DNA from: Nonomuraea typhae | Lineage (GTDB): Bacteria > Actinomycetota > Actinomycetes > Streptosporangiales > Streptosporangiaceae | Reading direction: 5' to 3' | NCBI RefSeq assembly: GCF_009760925.1 | Contig: NZ_VRLV01000002.1 | Span: forward strand, 310,001 to 374,000 | DNA length: 64,000 nucleotides | Shown: one piece after another, positions 34,524-42,842 of the stretch | Numbering within the stretch: position 1 is the first letter of the stretch | Layout of the letters: every line of letters begins with the position of its first letter | The notes under the pieces: generated by a model | Told to the model about the DNA's origin: nothing | Databases searched by the model: none | Seen by the model: only the letters and a program-made list of their open reading frames with translations | Translations under genes and position numbers: made by a program

Positions 34524-35528
34524 TCAGGCGCGGAGCATGTCCTTGGCCAGCTTCTGGACCCGGGTCTCGTCGATCGTGTGGCCCAGGCCGGGCTGGGTCA
34601 GGGGGACGGCGATGACGCCCGCGTTCGCGCCCACGATCGGGTCGACGATCTGGTTGCGGCGGGGCGGCTGGGTGACGTCGCACGGCAGCGTGCAGCCGGG
34701 GAGGCTGGCCACCGCGACCGTGGCGGCCCTGGCCAGGCCCGCCCCCTGGCCGCCGGTGCACTGGATGTCCCAGCCGGCCGCCGCCGCGCGGTCGTGGGCG
34801 CGGCGGACCTCGCTCAGCGACGGGAAGGCCGCGGGACGCAGCAACAGGACGCGGCCGGCCCGCAGCGTCAGGTAGTCGTCCAGCTCGGCGGTACTGGTCG
34901 CCTCCACGGCCACCGCCGCGTTCACCCGGTCCTGGAGGGTGGCGTGCAGGTCGGGGTCGGTGACCGCGAAGGGGCGTTCGATGACCTCGAGGCCGTAGGA
35001 GTCGAGGGCCACGAGCTGGTCCGGGGACTCATAGGCCCCGGCCCCGTCGACGGCCAGCGTCAGCGCGGGGTACGCGGCCCGCACCGCGCGCACGGGCTCG
35101 ACGTCCCAGCCCGGCCGGATGTCCAGGGTCACGTGGCCGTAGCCGGCGCACACCTGCTGGTTGACGCGGGCCACCAGGCTTTCGACCGAGGGGTCGGGCG
35201 CCAGCCGTACCGTCGCCATGACGGAGGTACGGCTGCCGCCCAGCGCGTGGGCCAGGGGCACGCCGCGCATCTTGGTCCAGAGGTCCCAGCAGGCCATGTC
35301 CACGGCGGGGTCGCCGGAGGGGGCGCTGTCGGGGTGTTCCCAGTCGACGCCGACCAGGCGGGCGCCGAGGGTTTCCTCCAGCTGGGTCCAGGTCTTGGGC
35401 TGGGGGGAGACGGCCTCGCCCCAGCCGGTCATGCCCCCGTGGTCGGTGAGCTTGACGAGCAGGGTCTCCTGGCGCCCGCCGTACGGCAGGACCAGCCGGA
35501 AGACCTCAAGCTCCCGCACTCGCGGCAT
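34524..35528 (-). CDS. Enolase-superfamily protein (MenC/NAAAR-like) lacking catalytic residues
   Basis: 334 residues with the overall pattern of o-succinylbenzoate synthase/N-acylamino acid racemase: capping domain, TVRLAPD, then a barrel. Each expected active-site position is changed. The KxK pair is T134-L-D136 (HVTLDIRPGWD); the first metal ligand remains (VDGAGAYE, D161) and the second is IERPF (E184); the third ligand DES is VEATS (E209); the second base KPGR is LRPAAF (R231). The GGMxESG motif reads GGQGAGLARA. It should not catalyse the usual proton abstraction. GGGGGG precedes the ATG. It follows an MFS transporter gene by 11 bp, so both are one operon. Confidence 0.75.
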   Translation of the reverse strand: MPRVRELEVFRLVLPYGGRQETLLVKLTDHGGMTGWGEAVSPQPKTWTQLEETLGARLVGVDWEHPDSAPSGDPAVDMACWDLWTKMRGVPLAHALGGSRTSVMATVRLAPDPSVESLVARVNQQVCAGYGHVTLDIRPGWDVEPVRAVRAAYPALTLAVDGAGAYESPDQLVALDSYGLEVIERPFAVTDPDLHATLQDRVNAAVAVEATSTAELDDYLTLRAGRVLLLRPAAFPSLSEVRRAHDRAAAAGWDIQCTGGQGAGLARAATVAVASLPGCTLPCDVTQPPRRNQIVDPIVGANAGVIAVPLTQPGLGHTIDETRVQKLAKDMLRA

Positions 35529-35539
35529 GTACCCCCCTT

Positions 35540-36949
35540 TTATGACGCGCTCCCCTCCAGTGTGCCCGCCTTCACCGACTGGGTAAAACGCGGGGCCAGG
35601 AACGCGCCGAGGAGCGCGAGGGCGAAGGTGAAGGCGAAACCGGCCAGGTATGCCTCGTGGGTGGCGGTGAACAGGGCACCGGTGGCGGCCACCGCGACGA
35701 CCGTGAAGACGGATTCGCCGACGCCGACCGCGGCGGAGTTGTGGCCCTCCTCGCCCTGCTTGGACAGCTTCAGGACCAGGACGGAGACCGTCGGGTGCAG
35801 CGCGCCGATGCCGAGGCCGGAGACGGCCATGGCGACGTAGGCGACGGCGAGGGGCACCGCGTCGATGAGGACGAGCGAGACCAGGGCGATGCCGGCGGCG
35901 ATCAGCAGGGCGCCGCCGCGCAGGGCGGTCAGGTGGCCGATGACGCCGCGGCCCTTGATCCAGGAACCGGTGGACCAGCCGAGCGCGCCCACGGTCAGGA
36001 CGACGCCGGCGCCGATCGGGGTCAGGCCGCGCTCGTTGATGAGCATGAGGGGGATGAGCACCTGGGAGGCCGTCATGGAGCCGAAGGCCAGGCCGCGCAG
36101 CACGGGGGCGGTGGGCAGGCCGGGGGCGGCGCGGAGGGAGCCCTTGAGGAGCAGCTTGGGCAGGGCGACGGCCAGGATGATCACGCCTGCTCCCAGCAGG
36201 GGCAGGCCGGCCAGGCCGAGGGCGCTGCCGTACTGGATGAGGGCGGCGGCCACGGCGGTGAGGGTGGCCCAGACGAGCTTGCGGCCGAGACCGGGCGCGG
36301 GTTCCGCGCTGCCGGAGCGGACGTCGGAGCCGGCGGTGCCGCGCCACAGCAGCAGGGCGGACGGGACGACGATCACGGCGACGCCCAGGAAGACCCAGCG
36401 CCAGTCCACGTGCTCGACGACGAGGCCGGCGATGGCCGGGCCGATCATGGACGGGACCACCCAGGCCGCCGAGAACAGGGCGAACACCTTGGCATGCAGG
36501 GTTCCCGGGTAGACCCGGGCGACCACCACGTACAACGACACCTGGATGAGCCCGGCGCCCAGGCCCTGGATGAAGCGTCCCCCGATGAACACCTCCATCG
36601 TGGGGGCAAACCCGGCAAGCAGGAGACCTGCCACGAAGGTCACCACACCGGTGGCCATGGGCTGCAACGGGCCTTTCACGTCACTCCACCGGCCCCCGAG
36701 GACGGTGGCGATGACGCTGGCGGCGAGGGTCGCGCTGAAGGCCAGGTTGTACAGGTCCATGCCGCCGAGCTCGCGGGCGACCACGGGCATCGCGGTGGCC
36801 ACCGCCATCGCCTCGAAGGCGACAAGCGTGACGAGCGCCACCAGGCCGAAGCTCAAGGAGCGATAGTCACGGGAGATCACGCTGGCGGGGGCGGGAGGGA
36901 CTTCAGGTGCGGCTTCGTGTGCCGCTTCAGCTTCAGCGAGCGATTTCAT
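35540..36949 (-). CDS. MFS transporter
   Basis: 469-residue major facilitator with 12-14 membrane helices. The first loop has GGRWSDVKGPLQPM (the motif A position), and GRFIQGLGAGLIQVSLYVVVAR is the motif C-like segment of DHA-type exporters. A charged cytoplasmic N-terminus (KSLAEAEAAHEAAPEVPPAP) precedes helix 1. ATG 36949 is chosen; no clear ribosome site is seen, and an in-frame extension to 37006 is possible. Substrate unknown. The enolase-superfamily gene starts 11 bp after its stop, suggesting that exporter and protein serve one pathway. A TAGGC-N6-GCCTA repeat lies upstream. Confidence 0.88.
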   Translation of the reverse strand: MKSLAEAEAAHEAAPEVPPAPASVISRDYRSLSFGLVALVTLVAFEAMAVATAMPVVARELGGMDLYNLAFSATLAASVIATVLGGRWSDVKGPLQPMATGVVTFVAGLLLAGFAPTMEVFIGGRFIQGLGAGLIQVSLYVVVARVYPGTLHAKVFALFSAAWVVPSMIGPAIAGLVVEHVDWRWVFLGVAVIVVPSALLLWRGTAGSDVRSGSAEPAPGLGRKLVWATLTAVAAALIQYGSALGLAGLPLLGAGVIILAVALPKLLLKGSLRAAPGLPTAPVLRGLAFGSMTASQVLIPLMLINERGLTPIGAGVVLTVGALGWSTGSWIKGRGVIGHLTALRGGALLIAAGIALVSLVLIDAVPLAVAYVAMAVSGLGIGALHPTVSVLVLKLSKQGEEGHNSAAVGVGESVFTVVAVAATGALFTATHEAYLAGFAFTFALALLGAFLAPRFTQSVKAGTLEGSAS

Positions 36950-36999
36950 GATTGGCAAGCTATGGCGAACGCCCTGGTCAGCACATCGGGCGGCGGTCC

Positions 37000-37015
37000 T
37001 AGGCAATTGGGCCTA
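37000..37015. promoter_or_regulatory. Inverted repeat TAGGC-N6-GCCTA
   Basis: 5-bp perfect arms in the 141-bp divergent region between the MFS transporter and a secreted-protein gene, in a locally AT-richer stretch. Candidate operator for either gene; weak evidence because the arms are short. Confidence 0.3.
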
Positions 37016-37090
37016 AGGCGCGCGGCGTTCCCTCGGCAAAGTTTCCCGCGTTCTCCTTGTCCGGCCCAGAGGGCGGCCGCACACTCGGGC

Positions 37091-38026
37091 ATGCGCATCC
37101 TCCTCACGGCCCTCCTGGCCGCCACCCCCGCCGCCGTCTCCGATGTCGCGAAGGAGCCGATCTGCTTCGTCTCCCGCGCCCGGCCCGCCGCCGAGAAGAC
37201 CGTCACGGTCCCTTCCCCGGCCGTGAAGCGCCTGCTCAGGACCACGCTGTCGTATCGGGGCCCCTGCGCGGTGTACGGCAGGGCCGTACCGTTGGGCGGC
37301 GGCGCCCTGCGCGGCTATACGCAGACCGACGGGCGGCGGCCGGTGGCGATGGGCGTCACGTTCACCCCCGCCGCGCTGCGCGGCCTGCCGCCGGAGATGA
37401 ACGACGGCGAGATCTGCTTCGACAAGAACGGCGACGGCCGCGTCGAACGCGACACCGAGTGCGCCGTCGGCCACTCCCGCGTGCTGACCCTGCCGAAGGC
37501 GCCCGCCCCCTTCCGCTGGGCGCTGGTCAACTGGAACCCGATGGGCCACATCCCGGTCGGCGTGTACAACGTGCCGCACTTCGACTTCCACTTCTACATC
37601 CAGCCGCTGGCCGCCCGGAACGCGATCCGGCCCGGCCCGTGCCCGATCCTCACGAACTGCGACGACTACCGGCGAGCCAAGGTGCCGGTGCCCGCCCGTT
37701 ACTCCCACCCCGACTTCCACGACGTCGACGCCGTCGAGCCGGGCATGGGCAACCATCTCGTCGACACGGCCGCGCACGAGTTCCACGGCAAGCCGTTCAC
37801 CCACACCTGGATCTACGGCGCCTACGACGGGAAGATCACCTTCTACGAGACGATGATCACCAAGGCGTGGTTCGACGCCCGCAAGGACGGGTGCGTCCCG
37901 ATCAAACGGCCGTCGGCCTGGGCCGAGGCCGGCTGGTACCCGACCCGCTACTGCATCGCCCATCGCGGCAACCGGGGCGACTACACGGTCTCGCTCACCT
38001 CGTTCGTCCGCCGGTCGGCGACCTGA
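37091..38026 (+). CDS. Secreted protein of unknown function
   Basis: 311 residues with a short signal-like N-terminus (MRILLTALLAATPAAVSDVA). The mature part has the striking motif VGVYNVPHFDFHFYIQPL and later HEFHGKPFTHTWIYGAYDG, a cluster of histidines that could hold a metal, and paired cysteines. The PHFDFHFY motif is shared with a family I remember as DUF5602/TTHB210-like, function unknown; that naming is uncertain. A calcium-loop-like DKNGDGRVERD occurs near 125. It diverges from the MFS gene and its 3' end overlaps the opposite VWA gene by 46 bp. Confidence 0.72.
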   Translation: MRILLTALLAATPAAVSDVAKEPICFVSRARPAAEKTVTVPSPAVKRLLRTTLSYRGPCAVYGRAVPLGGGALRGYTQTDGRRPVAMGVTFTPAALRGLPPEMNDGEICFDKNGDGRVERDTECAVGHSRVLTLPKAPAPFRWALVNWNPMGHIPVGVYNVPHFDFHFYIQPLAARNAIRPGPCPILTNCDDYRRAKVPVPARYSHPDFHDVDAVEPGMGNHLVDTAAHEFHGKPFTHTWIYGAYDGKITFYETMITKAWFDARKDGCVPIKRPSAWAEAGWYPTRYCIAHRGNRGDYTVSLTSFVRRSAT

Positions 38027-39159
38027 CGGCCCTCGATCGCCGCCGCCATCAGCTCGGGGAAGGCGTCGGGCGTGCACGCGAACGCGGGCACGCCCAGCGC
38101 GGCCAGGGCGGCGGCGTTCTCCCGGTCGTAGGCGGGCGTCCCCTCGTCGGACAACGCCAGCAGCACGATCACCCGTACCCCCGCCCCGGTCAGCGCCGCT
38201 GCCCGGCGCAGCATCTCGTCCCGGTGCCCGCCCTCGAACAGGTCGCTGACCAGGACCAGCACCGTCTCCGCCGGCCGCGTCACCAGCCCCTGGCAGTAGG
38301 CCAGGGCCCGGTTGACGTCGGTGCCGCCGCCGAGCTGCGTGCCGAACAGCAGCTCGACCGGGTCGGGCAACAGCGCCGTGAGGTCGGCCACCGCCGTGTC
38401 GAAGACCACCAGCCTGGTCCGCAACGTGCCGATGGACGCCAGCACCGCGCCGAACACCCCCGCGTACACCACCGACTCGGCCATCGACCCGCTCTGGTCC
38501 ACGCACAACACCACGTCCCGCCGGACGGAACGCTGCTTGCGCGCGTGCCCGACCAGCCGCTCCGGCACCACCGTCCTGCGCTCCGGCAGGTAGCGGCTGA
38601 GGTTCGCGAGGATCGTCCGGTTCCAGTCGATGTCAGCGGTACGGCGGGGCCGCGACGTCCGCCCGATCCGGTCCAGCGCGCCCGCCACGGCCGTCCGGGT
38701 CCTGGCCGCCAGACGCCGCTCCAGATCCCTGACCACGGCCGCCACCAGCGCCCGCGCCGACTCCCTGGCCCGGTCCGGCATCACCTTGGCCAGCGCCAGA
38801 AGGGTCCCGGCCAGATGAACGTCCGGTTCGACCGCCTCCAGCATCTCCGGCTCCAGCAGCAGCCGGGTCAGATCCAGCCGGTCGATCGCGTCCTGTTGCA
38901 TCACCTGAACGACGCTCGCCGGGAAATATCGCCTTACGTCACCCAGCCAGCGCGCCACCCTCGGCGCGGACCCGCCCAGCCCGGCCTCCCGCCCGTCACC
39001 GCCGTACAGCGCGCCCAGCGCCCCGTCCATCCGGGCATCGTCCCCCTCCAGGGCCACCCCGATCCCGTCGCCCTCCCCGCCTCCCAGCACCAGCCGCCAC
39101 CTGCGCAGCCGCTCATCCACGTGCTGCCGGGGCACGGTCGCCCCGCTTGCGCCGTTCAC
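37981..39159 (-). CDS. VWA domain protein of a MoxR-VWA operon
   Basis: 392 residues. The C-terminal half is a von Willebrand A domain with an intact MIDAS start (VVLCVDQSGSMAES), a Thr in GGGTDVNRAL and the LVLVSDLFEGG strand. The N-terminal half is helical and specific to this operon type. GTG 39159 is the start because AGGAGG stands 6 bp before it; the longer TTG start at 39174 would read through that site. VWA proteins of this type work with MoxR AAA+ ATPases, here encoded two genes upstream, as metal-dependent adaptor or chaperone pairs. It is the last gene of the five-gene operon. The start region is a tandem 40-bp duplication. Confidence 0.86.
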   Translation of the reverse strand: MNGASGATVPRQHVDERLRRWRLVLGGGEGDGIGVALEGDDARMDGALGALYGGDGREAGLGGSAPRVARWLGDVRRYFPASVVQVMQQDAIDRLDLTRLLLEPEMLEAVEPDVHLAGTLLALAKVMPDRARESARALVAAVVRDLERRLAARTRTAVAGALDRIGRTSRPRRTADIDWNRTILANLSRYLPERRTVVPERLVGHARKQRSVRRDVVLCVDQSGSMAESVVYAGVFGAVLASIGTLRTRLVVFDTAVADLTALLPDPVELLFGTQLGGGTDVNRALAYCQGLVTRPAETVLVLVSDLFEGGHRDEMLRRAAALTGAGVRVIVLLALSDEGTPAYDRENAAALAALGVPAFACTPDAFPELMAAAIEGRQVADRRTNEVSETV

Positions 39160-39280
39160 CCGTGTCCTCCTCAACCGTCGTCCCGCCCGTGGCGTTCACC
39201 CGCGTCCTCCTCAACCGTCGTCCGACCCGTGGCGTTCACCCGCGTCCTCCTCGACCGTCGTCCGGCCTGTGGCGTTCACC
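39154..39280. repeat. 40-bp tandem repeat spanning the DUF5682 stop and the VWA start
   Basis: Just over three copies at 39154, 39194, 39234 and (partial) 39274. On the minus strand each unit has AGGAGG and GGTGAAC, i.e. ribosome site plus a GTGA stop/start overlap. The DUF5682 stop (39236-39238) sits in one copy and the VWA start (39157-39159) in another, so a former GTGA overlap has been pulled apart by unit amplification. Confidence 0.85.
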
Positions 39281-41635
39281 GCGCGCCCTTCCCAAGATCG
39301 TCAGCACGGTCCGCTCCGCCGCCTCGGCCCGCCGTGGGTCGAGCTCCCGCTCCGCGCGCCCGCCCGCCGCCCACCGCACCCGCTCTCCGATCGCCCTTCT
39401 CTCCGGTACGGCGAAGCCGCCGAACGTCCGGCGCAACAGCGGCAGCACCTCCGTGAACTGCTCGCCCGGCAACCCGCTCAGCCAGCCGTCGACCAGGCTC
39501 AGCAGCCGCGGATCGTGCACCAGCAACAGCCCGCCCCCGCCCAGGAACCCCTCGATCCACGCCGCCGCCCGGACCGGGCCGTCGCCCCGCGAGGTCGCCG
39601 CGGCCAGCCGCCTGTCCGCGTCGTCGAGCACCCCCGCGTCCAGCAGCATGCGGGTCAGCCGCCCGGCGACCAGCCCATGGGCGCCGTCGCAGACCGCCAC
39701 GAGCGTCTCCAGCCAGCGTCGCCGGGCGGCGGCGTCGTCCATGAGGTCCACCGCCGTGTGCACGCCGTCCACGTGCGCCAGCATCCCGGCCGCCGCCTCA
39801 CCGCCCAGCCCCGCCACGGCCACCCCCAGCCCGGCCCGGATCCGCTCCAGCATCGACCGGGCCACCGCCGCCGCCCCGTGGGCCGGGGTCCCCCGGACGT
39901 CGCCGTACCGGTGCGCACGCACCATGGCCGGGAAGGCCGCCATCAGGTGGGTGACATCGGTGTCCAGCGCCGCCCGATCCGACAGCGCGGCCAAGACCCC
40001 CGGCAACGCACCGGGCAGCCCAGCCAGCAAACACCCCTCCACCAGGCTCGCCAGCTCGGCCAGCGTGGGGGCGACCCGCCCACCGGGCCCCATCAGTCCC
40101 CCGCCGCTGTCCCTCGCACCCCAATCTCCGCCCGCCCCCGCGTTTGGGCCTTCCGCCGGCCCCGCGCCACGGTCTACTTCCGGGCCTGTGCCACGGTCTT
40201 CCGCCGGCCCCGCGACATGGTCTTCTTCCGGGCCCGTGCCACGGTCTTCTTCCGGGCCCGTGCCGTGGTCGCCCGGCGGGACCCCCGCGCGGTCCAGGAT
40301 GTGGCGGGTGGCGGCCGACTCCACCGTGGTGCCCAGGGCGGCCGCCTCGATCAGCGTGAGGTCGAACTCCGGGCGCCACTCCAGCCGCCACACCTCCCGG
40401 AACGTCCCCTTGCCCCGCGCCTGCCCCGGGACGCCCCAGGGCACGCCGAGCAGCCGGAGCCGGTGGAGCAGGCGGCTCCTGGCCAGGTCGAGGGGTTTGC
40501 GCAGGTCGAGGTCGAGGTCTGTGCTCTGGCCGGGGCGCAGGCGGAGGCGGCGTTGCTCGGCGCGCAGGTCGCGCTGGAGGGGTACCAGGGGGGCGCCGTC
40601 GCCCACGTGGCCGAGCCGGTGCCCGACGACCATGCGGCGCTGGATCAGCCCCACCCGCGGCTCGTCGCCGTCGCACAGGACCGCCCTGGCCGCCTCGGTG
40701 ACCTCGCCGAGGCCGGGCAGCGGGCGGCCACGGAGCGTGGCCAGCGTTTCGGCCAGCCGTACCGCCTCGATGACGTGCGCCGCGGAGACGGCCAGCCCCT
40801 CCTCGCGCAGGACGGACCCGGCGGCCGCCAGCCAGCGCTCCACGGGCCGGTCGGGCGCGGTGAAGAGGTGGTGGTACCAGCCGGGCGAGGCCACCCCGGC
40901 GCCGTACCCGGACCTGGCGGCCAGCCGTCCGTACGTCCAGGGCACCCAGGCCAGCTCGGCCTTCACCTTGGGCAGCCCGCGCAACAGCCGGTCGTCGGCC
41001 TTGGCCGGGGGCAGCGGTCCGGCCAGCGCGGGCACATGCCAGGCCCCGCACACCACCGCGATCCGCTCATGTCCAGACTTGACCGCCGCGCGGAGGACCT
41101 TCCGCATGGACGCCTCACGCCGCGCCTCGAACTCGTCCGGTTCGTGCCCCTCGCGAAGCGCGGACATCGCCTCGGCGATGGCGGCGAACGGCGACGTCCC
41201 CTCCCCTGCCGCGCCTCCCCCTCGGTGTTCGACCGCGTCCTCCCACCACCGCTCCGGGTCGTCGTGCCCGGCCGCCGCGGCCAGCTCCCCGATCGGGTCG
41301 CGCGTGTGCCCCGCCGCCCCGGCCTCCGCCGCGAGCAGATGTACGGCGGGCAGGTCGCAGAACCGGATCGGGATGCCGTGCCGCGTGCCGTACCGGATGG
41401 CCTGCCACTCGGGCGAGAACACCGCGAACGGCCAGAACGCCGAGCGCGCGGGGTCGCCCGGGACGTGGGCGAGCAGGGCGACGGGCGGTTCGCAATGAGG
41501 GGCGAAGGCGATGAGGGCGTCGGCTTCGGGCGGGCCTTCGATGAGGATGACGTCGGGGCGCAGGCGGTCCAGGGCGCTCTGGAGGGCGCGGGCCGAGCCA
41601 GGGCCGTGGTGGCGGATGCCGAAGACCTCGATCAT
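39236..41635 (-). CDS. DUF5682 family protein of a MoxR-VWA operon
   Basis: 799 residues of the DUF5682 type, always found with a MoxR ATPase and VWA protein. The N-terminal 300 residues show FGIRHHGPGSARAL, VILIEGPPEADALI and VVCGAWHVPAL, which recall the TraB/ChaN-like GxRHHG fold; a catalytic role is unproven. An octapeptide repeat (GTGPEEDR) forms an acidic linker near residues 455-495, followed by a helical C-terminal domain. The ATG overlaps the ATPase stop (ATGA), so translation is coupled. Its last dozen residues (GERHRPDDGRGGRG) are encoded by the 40-bp repeat that also supplies its stop codon. Confidence 0.83.
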   Translation of the reverse strand: MIEVFGIRHHGPGSARALQSALDRLRPDVILIEGPPEADALIAFAPHCEPPVALLAHVPGDPARSAFWPFAVFSPEWQAIRYGTRHGIPIRFCDLPAVHLLAAEAGAAGHTRDPIGELAAAAGHDDPERWWEDAVEHRGGGAAGEGTSPFAAIAEAMSALREGHEPDEFEARREASMRKVLRAAVKSGHERIAVVCGAWHVPALAGPLPPAKADDRLLRGLPKVKAELAWVPWTYGRLAARSGYGAGVASPGWYHHLFTAPDRPVERWLAAAGSVLREEGLAVSAAHVIEAVRLAETLATLRGRPLPGLGEVTEAARAVLCDGDEPRVGLIQRRMVVGHRLGHVGDGAPLVPLQRDLRAEQRRLRLRPGQSTDLDLDLRKPLDLARSRLLHRLRLLGVPWGVPGQARGKGTFREVWRLEWRPEFDLTLIEAAALGTTVESAATRHILDRAGVPPGDHGTGPEEDRGTGPEEDHVAGPAEDRGTGPEVDRGAGPAEGPNAGAGGDWGARDSGGGLMGPGGRVAPTLAELASLVEGCLLAGLPGALPGVLAALSDRAALDTDVTHLMAAFPAMVRAHRYGDVRGTPAHGAAAVARSMLERIRAGLGVAVAGLGGEAAAGMLAHVDGVHTAVDLMDDAAARRRWLETLVAVCDGAHGLVAGRLTRMLLDAGVLDDADRRLAAATSRGDGPVRAAAWIEGFLGGGGLLLVHDPRLLSLVDGWLSGLPGEQFTEVLPLLRRTFGGFAVPERRAIGERVRWAAGGRAERELDPRRAEAAERTVLTILGRARGERHRPDDGRGGRG
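40150..40270. repeat. 24-bp minisatellite inside the DUF5682 gene
   Basis: About five 24-bp units encode octapeptides such as GTGPEEDR and VAGPAEDR, giving an acidic, Gly/Pro-rich linker. The period keeps the reading frame. Confidence 0.8.
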
Positions 41636-42696
41636 GACACCTCGCGGCAGGCGCGGTAGAAGTCGCGCCAGTCGGGGCGTTCCCTGACCACGGTCTCGAG
41701 GTACTCGCGCCAGGCCACCCGATCGGCCACCGGCTCCTGGACGACCGCGCCGACGATCCCGGCGGCCACGTCCCGCGCCCTGAGGACGCCGTCGCCGAAG
41801 TGGGCGGCCAGGGCGATCCCGCCGGTCAGCACCGAGATCGCCTCGGCGGTGGACAGGGTGGCGCTGGGGGATTTGAGCTTCGTGCGGCCGTCCTCGGTGG
41901 CCCCGGCGCGCAGCTCGCGGAAGACCGTGACCACGCGGCGGATCTCCTCGGCGCCGGTCACGGTCTCGGGCAGCCGGAGCGAACGGCCGAGCTGCGCCAC
42001 GCGCCTGGAGACGATGTCCACCTCCTCCTCGGCCGTCGCCGGGACCGGCAGGACCACGGTGTTGAAGCGGCGGCGCAGCGCGCTGGACAGCTCGTTCACG
42101 CCGCGGTCGCGGTCGTTGGCCGTGGCGATCAGGTTGAAGCCGTGCTGGGCCTGGATCTCCAGGTTCAGCTCGGGGATCGGCAGCGTCTTCTCCGACAGCA
42201 GCGTGATCAGGGCGTCCTGAACGTCGGACGGCATCCGGGTCAGCTCCTCCACCCTGGCCAGGCGGCCCTCGGCCATGGCGCGCATGACCGGGCTCGGGGT
42301 CAGCGCGTCGCGCGAGGGGCCTTCGGCCAGGAGGCGGGCGTAGTTCCAGCCGTAGCGGACGGCTTCTTCCGCGGTGCCGGCCGTACCCTGCACGAGCAGC
42401 GTGGAGTCGCCGCTGATGGCCGCGGCCAGATGCTCCGACAGCCACGTCTTGGCCGTGCCCGGCACACCGAGCAGCAGCAGGGCGCGGTCGGTGGCCAGCG
42501 TGGCGACCGCCACCTCGACGATCCGGCGGGCGCCGACGTACTTGGGGCTGATCCGCCGCCCGTCGCCCAGGACGTACGTGGTCACGGCCCACGGCGACAG
42601 CGCCCATCCGGGCGGCCGGGGCCGGTCGTCCTCCTTGGCCAGCAGCGCCAGCTCCTCGGCGTACTCGTCTTCCGCGTGGGCCCGCAGGACCGTCAT
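41632..42696 (-). CDS. MoxR-family AAA+ ATPase
   Basis: 354 residues. Walker A LLLGVPGTAKTW (about 75-86), a Walker B position reading LARVEEL (149-152, with VEEL in place of DE), sensor 1 NLIATAND (189-195) and the arginine-finger region ELSSALRRRF identify a MoxR-type AAA+ protein. These remodel partner proteins together with VWA-domain proteins. The first acidic residue of Walker B is replaced by Val, so hydrolysis may be slow or rely on the following Glu. It is third in the operon: 127 bp after DUF5691 and overlapping DUF5682 by 4 bp. The gap before it is filled by a degenerate repeat. Confidence 0.88.
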   Translation of the reverse strand: MTVLRAHAEDEYAEELALLAKEDDRPRPPGWALSPWAVTTYVLGDGRRISPKYVGARRIVEVAVATLATDRALLLLGVPGTAKTWLSEHLAAAISGDSTLLVQGTAGTAEEAVRYGWNYARLLAEGPSRDALTPSPVMRAMAEGRLARVEELTRMPSDVQDALITLLSEKTLPIPELNLEIQAQHGFNLIATANDRDRGVNELSSALRRRFNTVVLPVPATAEEEVDIVSRRVAQLGRSLRLPETVTGAEEIRRVVTVFRELRAGATEDGRTKLKSPSATLSTAEAISVLTGGIALAAHFGDGVLRARDVAAGIVGAVVQEPVADRVAWREYLETVVRERPDWRDFYRACREVS

Positions 42697-42729
42697 GCGC
42701 TCTCCCTTGCCTTCACCAAGCCCCCGCCT

Positions 42730-42842
42730 TCACCGGAGCTCTTCCACCCTCGCCCGCGCCGTCACCGGACTCCGCCACGGCCGCCGCACCGTCACCGAAC
42801 TCCCGCCACACCCGCCCGCACCCTCACCGGAGCTCTTCCACC
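42730..42842. repeat. Degenerate 30-32-bp repeat over the DUF5691 stop codon
   Basis: TCACCGGA-type units begin at 42730, 42762, 42792 and 42824. The first and last are identical over 19 bp (TCACCGGAGCTCTTCCACC). The last unit encodes the final VEELR and stop of DUF5691, so the others are non-coding copies of that gene end. Confidence 0.7.

Noticed and set aside
37000..37015. Insertion sequence end near the MFS gene
   Set aside because: The short inverted repeat has no partner copy and no transposase frame nearby; an operator is the simpler reading.
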